Positions 30,461 to 32,640 of a DNA stretch of 32,640 nucleotides are shown here, one piece after another (within the stretch, counting starts at the first letter, position 1; each line of letters begins with the position of its first letter). Source of the stretch: Kiloniellales bacterium (lineage in GTDB: Bacteria; Pseudomonadota; Alphaproteobacteria; Kiloniellales; JAKSBE01); NCBI GenBank assembly GCA_022361275.1, contig JAKSBE010000294.1, forward strand, positions 1-32,640, given 5' to 3'. The notes beneath the pieces are model-generated. The model saw only the letters and a program-made list of their open reading frames with translations. It was not told the DNA's origin and did no database searches. Made by a program: the position numbers and the translations under genes.

Positions 30461-30745
30461 GGACTTGAGGTTCACGGCCTCGACGATGAAACGGCCACGG
30501 CCACGACGGACCGCATAGGCCGCACCGCGCGGGATACGGATTTTATCCATCAAGGGACTCAACGCGTTCTCGATCAACTCGATATTCGGATCAGAGATGT
30601 CTTCGCCACCGGTCTGATCCGTATACCACTTGATGAAGGCTTCGTTCGCGAGCTCTTCACCAATGGACTTTCTCAGGGCGTTGAGCTTGCGCAGTTCGCC
30701 CTTGGTCAGTGCAGCCTCGTCTATCTTAACTTGCTTTTTTGGCAT
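30458..30745 (-). CDS. Small uncharacterised basic protein
   Basis: 95 residues. It has no signal peptide or membrane segment. Lys/Glu-rich KKQVKIDEAALTKGELRKLNALRKSIGEELANEAFIKWYTDQT looks helical, and the second half IRIPRGAAYAVRRGRGRFIVEAVNLKS has a basic Arg-Gly stretch that could touch nucleic acid. I do not recognise the family. ATG 30745 has AAGGAGT six bases upstream, which supports real translation. Its base composition is clearly A/T-richer than the neighbouring genes, a hint of transfer or weak codon selection. The stop codon lies in the palindromic repeat copy 2. Confidence 0.75.
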   Translation of the reverse strand: MPKKQVKIDEAALTKGELRKLNALRKSIGEELANEAFIKWYTDQTGGEDISDPNIELIENALSPLMDKIRIPRGAAYAVRRGRGRFIVEAVNLKS

Positions 30746-30929
30746 TCTTTACTCCTTGCCTGCGAGCAAGCACAGAGTTAACCAGTCAATTTGCAAGGGA
30801 ATCAATACCTAGATTCGCCTCGGAGTCCATACCCGCCGACCGGATTCGCGATCCAACGGGATTACTTTACTAGATGGGTGTCAGTTTCGGGATTTGGAAT
30901 CCCTTGCAGGACCTCCGTAAGTACCATCC
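30746..30929. other. Spacer between livF and the small basic protein gene
   Basis: No gene is supported. A short stem GGGATT-tgg-AATCCC (30889-30903) lies about 27 bases past the livF stop and may be its 3' hairpin; there is no T-run. The promoter of the small protein gene should be in the left part. Confidence 0.4.
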
Positions 30930-31631
30930 CTAGATTCCGAGATAGGCTTCCTTGACCCGCTCATTGTCGAGCAGGGCTTGACCGCCGTCGCAGAGGACAA
31001 TCTTCCCAGTCTCGATGACGTAACCGCGGTCGGCTATCTTGAGCGCGGCGAAGGCGTTCTGTTCGACGAGGAAGACCGTCACGCCCTGAGACTTCAGGGC
31101 CAGGACCGCCTCCAAGATCTGGTCAACCAGAAGCGGCGCCAGTCCCATGCTCGGCTCATCGAGCAGCAACAGGCCGGGATTGGCCATCAGAGCCCGGCAG
31201 AGCGCGAGCATCTGCTGCTGGCCGCCCGAAAGCGTGCCCGCGGGCTCGGCCCGCTTCTCCTTCAGCACCGGGAACATCGCGTACATGCGCTCCAGGTCCG
31301 CCGCGACGTCGGCGCCGCGGCGTTTCACGGTGCCGAGCCGCAGGTTGTCCTCGACCGAGACCGGGCCCCAGACCTGACGGCCTTCCGGGACCTGGCAGAT
31401 CCCATGGCTCACCCGGGCCGCCGGGCTGGCCCGGGTGACGTCCCGTCCGCAGAAGGTGATGCGTCCGGTGCTCGCGGGCTGCACGCCCGAGAGCGTGCGC
31501 AGCAAGGTGGTCTTGCCGGCACCGTTGCCGCCGACCAGGGCGACCAGTTCGCCCTCGGCGATCTCGAGATCGATGCCCTTGAGGGCCTGGATGCGGCCGT
31601 AGTGGCTGGTCAGTCCCTCAACCTTGAGCAC
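30930..31631 (-). CDS. livF: Branched-chain amino acid-type ABC transporter, ATP-binding protein LivF
   Basis: 233 residues, typical LivF length. Walker A GGNGAGKTT is at 34-42, the ABC signature LSGGQQQMLALCRAL at about 138, Walker B LLLLDEPSMGLAP and the switch His position replaced by Gln/Asn (VEQNAF), which is normal in LivF. The start is GTG at 31631, overlapping the end of livG by 14 bases, so the two are co-translated. It is the last gene of the operon. HAAT-type transporters carry branched-chain amino acids, but also urea or short amides; the ligand cannot be told without the binding protein. Confidence 0.96.
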   Translation of the reverse strand: MLKVEGLTSHYGRIQALKGIDLEIAEGELVALVGGNGAGKTTLLRTLSGVQPASTGRITFCGRDVTRASPAARVSHGICQVPEGRQVWGPVSVEDNLRLGTVKRRGADVAADLERMYAMFPVLKEKRAEPAGTLSGGQQQMLALCRALMANPGLLLLDEPSMGLAPLLVDQILEAVLALKSQGVTVFLVEQNAFAALKIADRGYVIETGKIVLCDGGQALLDNERVKEAYLGI

Positions 31632-32406
31632 GGTCGAACTCCTGCTGGCCCTGGGCGCCGAGGTAGGCCGCGACGACCTCGGGATTGCTGCGGACCTGCG
31701 CGGCCGTGCCCTCGGCCAGCTTGCGGCCGTAGTCCAGCACCAGGATGTGGTTGGAGATGTTCATGACCAGGTGCATGTCGTGCTCGACCAGGACCACGGT
31801 CACGCCCCGCTCGGCGATCTTCTGGATCAGGTCGTCGATCTCGCGGGTCTCGGCCGGGTTGCAGCCGGCGGCCGGCTCGTCCAGCAGCAGCATCTTCGGC
31901 TCGGCGGCCAGGGCCCGGGCGATCTCGAGCCGCTTCAGGGCGCCGTAGGGCATGGACCCGGCCGACTCCGCCGCATAGGCCCCGAGACCGACGAAGTCGA
32001 GCAGCTCCCGCGCCCGCGCGCGGCAGGCGGCCTCGCTGCGCCGCTGCGACGGCAGACGCAGGACGTGCGCGATGGGATTCTTCGGCTCGCGCAGGTGCCG
32101 CCCGACCATGACGTTCTCCAGGGCGGTCATGCGGAAGAAGATCTGCAGGTTCTGGAAGGTCCGCGACATGCCCTTGGCCGCCAGCCGGTGCGGCGGCTGG
32201 CCGGTGACGTCCTCCTCCTCGAAGCGGATGCGGCCGGCGGTCGGCCGGTAGAGTCCGGTGATCAGGTTGAAGAGGGTCGTCTTGCCGGCGCCGTTGGGGC
32301 CGATGATCGAGTGGATGGTCGCCGCCTGGATGTCGAAGGACAGGTCCTCGATGGCATGGACGCCGCCGAAGACGATCGAGAGGTTCTCGACCTCAAGATG
32401 GCTCAT
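31618..32406 (-). CDS. livG: Branched-chain amino acid-type ABC transporter, ATP-binding protein LivG
   Basis: 262 residues. Walker A GPNGAGKTT is at 36-44, followed by MSRTFQNLQIFFRMTALENVMVGRH, the LivG-specific Q-loop segment. The signature is MPYGALKRLEIARAL, where LSYGxQRRLEIARAL is common; Walker B MLLLDEPAAGCNPAE and the switch VEHDM follow. Its ATG overlaps the livM stop (ATGA) and its end overlaps livF, showing a tightly coupled operon. Confidence 0.96.
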   Translation of the reverse strand: MSHLEVENLSIVFGGVHAIEDLSFDIQAATIHSIIGPNGAGKTTLFNLITGLYRPTAGRIRFEEEDVTGQPPHRLAAKGMSRTFQNLQIFFRMTALENVMVGRHLREPKNPIAHVLRLPSQRRSEAACRARARELLDFVGLGAYAAESAGSMPYGALKRLEIARALAAEPKMLLLDEPAAGCNPAETREIDDLIQKIAERGVTVVLVEHDMHLVMNISNHILVLDYGRKLAEGTAAQVRSNPEVVAAYLGAQGQQEFDRAQG

Positions 32407-32640
32407 GACCGGCCTCCCTGCCCCGCACCGCGCGGCAGGGCCGCGGCCAGGCTCGGCAGGATGCCGCGGCGCAAGAAGATCATGCAGAGCATGATCACTA
32501 GGCCCAGCAGGGCGTGCTCGTACTCCTGGAACACGGTCAGGAACTGCGGCAGCGCGGTCAGCAGAGCGGCGCCGATGATGCCGCCGAAGGTCGAGGCCAT
32601 GCCGCCGAGCACGACCATGGAGACCAACCAGATGGAATGC
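32403..32640 (-). CDS. livM: Branched-chain amino acid-type ABC transporter permease LivM (C-terminal end only)
   Basis: Only the last 78 residues lie in the window; the gene continues past the right edge. HSIWLVSMVVLGGMASTFGGIIGAALLTALPQFL is the conserved permease coupling region of LivM (VLGGxGTxxGPxxGA type), followed by a last membrane helix LLGLVIMLCMIFLRRGILPSL and a short basic tail. It overlaps livG by four bases. Confidence 0.92.
   Translation of the reverse strand, partial: HSIWLVSMVVLGGMASTFGGIIGAALLTALPQFLTVFQEYEHALLGLVIMLCMIFLRRGILPSLAAALPRGAGQGGRS

Overview
This is a GC-rich chromosomal segment, most likely from an alphaproteobacterium of the Rhodospirillales type. That placement is inferred from base composition, GTG/TTG starts with GGAGG-like ribosome sites, and gene content (Liv ABC transporter, TAXI-type binding protein, Yjb-type exopolysaccharide genes, intergenic palindromes bounded by TAGAGC/GCTCTA). 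I saw no rRNA, tRNA, CRISPR array, transposase or phage gene.

Region 1 (1-14054) is an exopolysaccharide locus. On the minus strand lie a YjbH-type outer-membrane protein (cut by the left edge) and, upstream of it, a long multi-SLBB polysaccharide export protein. A YjbF/GfcB-like lipoprotein starts divergently on practically the same bases. A polyprenyl diphosphate synthase and a small Thr/Gly-rich YjbE/GfcA-like protein follow on the minus strand. The plus strand then carries a WbaP-type initiating sugar-phosphate transferase, a Wzz-like co-polymerase, a Wzx-like flippase, a GT4-like glycosyltransferase and GalE. Together these cover carrier supply, chain initiation, one elongation step, sugar precursor, flipping, length control and export. 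No Wzy polymerase is visible in the window.

Region 2 (14076-16763) holds an orphan TAXI-type periplasmic binding protein, a small lipoprotein with an HExxH motif and an unrecognised 143-residue protein.

Region 3 (16947-26910) is metabolic. A 2-oxoglutarate/Fe(II) oxygenase is divergent from a TIM-barrel protein that is translationally coupled to a DeoR-type regulator. Then come a glutathione S-transferase, a YtoQ protein, an amidase-like lipoprotein and a BamE-like lipoprotein. A glutamine-synthetase-family ligase is divergent from a short-chain dehydrogenase plus FGGY sugar kinase, with a candidate operator between them. A good intrinsic terminator follows at 27070-27097.

Region 4 (27211-32640) has a small membrane protein coupled to a secreted esterase, a YkgJ-type Cys-cluster protein, a glycine-zipper lipoprotein, a YciI-like protein, a small unknown basic protein, and the livM(partial)-livG-livF end of a branched-chain amino-acid-type ABC transporter. 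Between 29548 and 30460 lie six perfect or near-perfect palindromes, including one duplicated two-hairpin unit. The copies supply the stop codons of the two flanking genes.

The most unusual observations are the clustered palindromic elements, the shared CATG start of the divergent export genes, the inverted repeat ahead of the flippase, and three small envelope proteins with degenerate or unassigned enzyme motifs. I do not see a clearly new multi-gene defence or mobile system.
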